In this document: positions 5,487-7,096 of the stretch, in pieces | Position numbering within the stretch: position 1 is the first letter of the stretch | Layout of the letters: the number at the start of each line of letters is the position of its first letter | From: Planctomycetota bacterium | GTDB taxonomy: Bacteria; Planctomycetota; UBA11346 | Assembly (NCBI GenBank): GCA_013821615.1 | Contig: JACDGQ010000164.1 | Span: 1-7,096 of the forward strand | Length of the DNA stretch: 7,096 nucleotides | Direction of reading: 5' to 3' | The notes under the pieces: model-generated | Database searches by the model: none | What the model saw: only the letters and a program-made list of their open reading frames with translations | Told to the model about the DNA's origin: nothing | Made by a program: the position numbers and the translations under genes

Positions 5487-6292
5487 CCCTGCTCGCCCTC
5501 GCCGACTGGCGTTCGTGGGCGGTGATGCGCCGCCACGCGCGCGTCTACCTGCGCACCTGGTACATCGGCATGATGCCGCCGGCGCTGGAACCGGTGGTCG
5601 CCATGCTCGCCTTCGGCCTCGGCCTGGGTGGCTTCATCGGCGCGCTGGTCTGGCACGGCCAGACGCTGACCTACCTGACCTACCTGGCACCCGGGCTGTG
5701 CGCCTACACCGCACTCAACGCGCCGTTCTTCCACGCGCTGTGGGGCGCCTACGTGCGCATGCACTACCAGCGCCTGTACGACGGCCTGCTCGCCACCCAG
5801 GTCGAGCTGCCGCACATGGTGGCGGGCGAGATCCTGTGGGGCGGCACCATGGGCACGATGTTCGTCAGCGCGGTGGTGGCCGTGATCCTCGCCCTCGACG
5901 CCTGCGGCGTGCTGCACCTGCCGCACCCGCTGCTGCTGCCGCTGGTGCTGCCGCTGGTGTTCGTGATGGGCTGCGCGATGGCCTCCTTCGCGCTGACCTT
6001 CACCGCCTTCCTGCCGAGCATCGACCACATGAACCTGCCGGCCTTCCTGCTCGCCATCCCGCTCAGCCTGGTGAGCAGCACCTATTTCCCGGTGCCCGAT
6101 GGCCATCCGCTGGTGCGCCTGCTGCTCGCCATCAACCCGGTGCACCACCTCGCGGAAAGCGCCCGCGCCCTGGCCATCCTCGGCGCGCCCGACCTGCACG
6201 TGGTGTGGCTGCTGCTCAGCAGCGGCGTGCTGCTCGCCGTCACCATGCCGCTGGCGACCATGCTGCTGCGCCGGCGGCTGCTCGGCGGTTAG
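5483..6292 (+). CDS. ABC-2 type transporter permease, NodJ-like
   Basis: The integral inner-membrane protein has 269 residues. An N-terminal amphipathic region containing RRHARVYLRTWY precedes about six hydrophobic segments, near residues 33-56, 64-85, 118-140, 148-177, 186-202 and 236-262. The segment YVRMHYQRLYDGLLATQVEL (90-109) followed by GEILWGG matches the conserved cytoplasmic loop of NodJ/ABC-2 permeases, where a Tyr-x-x-x-Leu-x-Thr run precedes the Gly-Glu-x-Leu-Trp motif. SSTYFPV and INPVHHLAESARAL (217-230) match the conserved periplasmic end region. It should dimerise with two copies of the ATPase encoded by the overlapping upstream gene to form a complete exporter. The start is fixed by the ATGA overlap at 5483 and by the beginning of homology-like sequence; the frame stays open upstream, but only as an out-of-frame reading of the ATPase gene. 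Length is typical for the family (about 250-270). Substrate is unknown; lipid-linked or glycan cargo is typical of relatives. Confidence 0.92.
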   Translation: MTLLALADWRSWAVMRRHARVYLRTWYIGMMPPALEPVVAMLAFGLGLGGFIGALVWHGQTLTYLTYLAPGLCAYTALNAPFFHALWGAYVRMHYQRLYDGLLATQVELPHMVAGEILWGGTMGTMFVSAVVAVILALDACGVLHLPHPLLLPLVLPLVFVMGCAMASFALTFTAFLPSIDHMNLPAFLLAIPLSLVSSTYFPVPDGHPLVRLLLAINPVHHLAESARALAILGAPDLHVVWLLLSSGVLLAVTMPLATMLLRRRLLGG

Positions 6293-6345
6293 GGCCTTCT
6301 CGCGGATCGCACCGCTGCAGGTGGACTCTGCGGTGTGGCGGCCCT
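6291..6345. terminator. Inverted repeat between convergent stops, possible bidirectional terminator
   Basis: AGGGCC at 6291-6296 pairs with GGCCCT at 6340-6345, and inside it CGCACCGC (6308-6315) pairs with GCGGTGTG (6330-6337) with one G-T wobble. The outer arms include bases of the stop codons of both convergent genes. No T-tract follows on either strand, so this is only a candidate for 3'-end formation. Confidence 0.3.
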
Positions 6346-7096
6346 CACTCCCCGTCGAGGCGCACGATCTTCAAGCGGATGGTCCCGTTCGTCGACCCCT
6401 CGACCGTGCGGTCGGTCGAGGGACCGAACCACAGCCTTCCCGGACCGTTGATCACCCCGACCTGCTTCTTCTGGTTGACGTCGAACCACATCAGCACGCT
6501 GCCGTAGAGGTAACCCTGCGAGCCGAGGCGGTGGGTGATGTGGGTGATGGTGTTGCCGTCGTTGAGTTCGAGCGAGACGCTCCTCTCGACCCCCTTCCAC
6601 GTGCATACCACGTGATCCTTCACCTCCACCAGGAAGCTCCAGGTCTCGGTCGGATGCGGCACCACGCGCACGCTCTCGCCCGGCTCGAGGACCAGGCCGG
6701 AATCGCTGCGGTCGACGCGGGCGGTCAGCGGGTAGATGGGCGCCGGGATGCGCTCCCATTCGGCCGCCGTCAGGGTGGTCCAGTTGATCCGCGCCGGATC
6801 GAGCGGGATCTGTGGCAGGATCTGGTCGAGGGCGGCGTGCGCGCGCTTGGCGTCGGCGCCGTTCAGGGCAGGCAGCGCGCGCTCAAGCAGGAGTTCCGCG
6901 TGCGTCAGCATGCCGATGCGCTCGGCACCGGCGGGCGACTTGCGGGCCAGGTCGATCCAGGCCTGGGCCACGGGCAGCGGCGCCCCCGGCGGCGGGCCGT
7001 ATTCGAGGAGCGCCGCGGCCTGGGCCGGCGCATCGCCGGTGGCCTGGACGAGCACGGTCAGGGCCTCGGGCCAGCGCCCGGCGACCGCACCCAGCC
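6345..7096 (-). CDS. Uncharacterised planctomycete-type protein, helical repeat plus beta-rich C-terminal domain (5' end outside window)
   Basis: The C-terminal 249 residues are visible. The frame is open to the right edge, so the true start lies beyond it; a GTG at 7055 is only internal. The first part, AGRWPEALTVLVQATGDAPAQ, then AQAWIDLARKSPAGAE and ELLLERALPALNG, looks like a helical TPR-like unit. It resembles the WPxAL...AWW-LA...YxxALPxLxG segments often seen in planctomycete proteins that carry kinase, WD-repeat or carbohydrate-binding parts. After IPLDPARINW comes a beta-rich domain of about 110 residues with LEPGESVRVVP, TWSFLVEV, GYLYGSVLMWF, VGVINGPGRLWFGP and a final GTIRLKIVRL strand. 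The last part loosely recalls PA-IL-like galactose-binding jelly-roll lectins (GxLxL, then a buried V/I-x-I strand), but this is only an impression. No function can be assigned. It is convergent with the permease gene across 52 bases. Confidence 0.8.
   Translation of the reverse strand, partial: LGAVAGRWPEALTVLVQATGDAPAQAAALLEYGPPPGAPLPVAQAWIDLARKSPAGAERIGMLTHAELLLERALPALNGADAKRAHAALDQILPQIPLDPARINWTTLTAAEWERIPAPIYPLTARVDRSDSGLVLEPGESVRVVPHPTETWSFLVEVKDHVVCTWKGVERSVSLELNDGNTITHITHRLGSQGYLYGSVLMWFDVNQKKQVGVINGPGRLWFGPSTDRTVEGSTNGTIRLKIVRLDGE

Noticed and set aside
5228..6199. 323-codon minus-strand frame opposite the ABC genes
   Set aside because: It is His/Gln/Arg-rich with no domains, and antisense to a well-supported ATPase end and permease.
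1..7096. tRNA, rRNA, insertion sequence or CRISPR array
   Set aside because: No cloverleaf with conserved arms, no rRNA-like sequence, no transposase frame with flanking inverted repeats, and no regularly spaced repeats were found by eye.

Overview
This is a GC-rich (roughly 70%), densely coded bacterial window. Six protein-coding genes are supported, two of them cut by the window edges, with no RNA genes, mobile elements or CRISPR. Two proteins suggest a planctomycete or a close relative. One is an ECF sigma factor with a long Ala-rich, membrane-spanning and beta-propeller-like C-terminal extension. The other is the right-edge protein, whose helical segment resembles the WPxAL...AWxxLA...LLLERALPAL type of repeat common in planctomycete proteins. 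This assignment is an inference from protein style; no marker gene is present.

Layout from left to right. Positions 1-1340 (minus) hold the truncated sigma factor. A 116-base divergent gap separates it from a small plus-strand gene (1457-1672) that resembles DUF2188. A convergent gap (1673-1826) holds two hairpins. Positions 4333-1827 (minus) form a two-gene operon: a GMC flavoprotein oxidoreductase, then a subunit-3-like protein with a Tat lipoprotein signal, joined by a TGATG overlap. A 190-base divergent spacer (4334-4523) contains a G-quadruplex-type motif that abuts the next start codon. Positions 4524-6292 (plus) encode a NodI-like ATPase and a NodJ-like ABC-2 permease, joined by an ATGA overlap. 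A 52-base convergent gap with an inverted repeat follows. The C-terminal part of a minus-strand protein with a beta-rich end runs off the right edge (6345-7096).

How the genes work together. The GMC flavoprotein has no signal of its own and is probably exported by Tat as a passenger of the lipoprotein subunit. This would give a membrane-attached periplasmic dehydrogenase for an unknown alcohol or sugar substrate; the usual cytochrome c subunit is not in this window. The ABC pair is a complete minimal exporter with unknown cargo. The sigma factor looks like a one-piece sensor and regulator, but nothing here shows which promoters it serves. The window is mostly ordinary. The sigma factor fusion and the divergent spacer are the most interesting parts.
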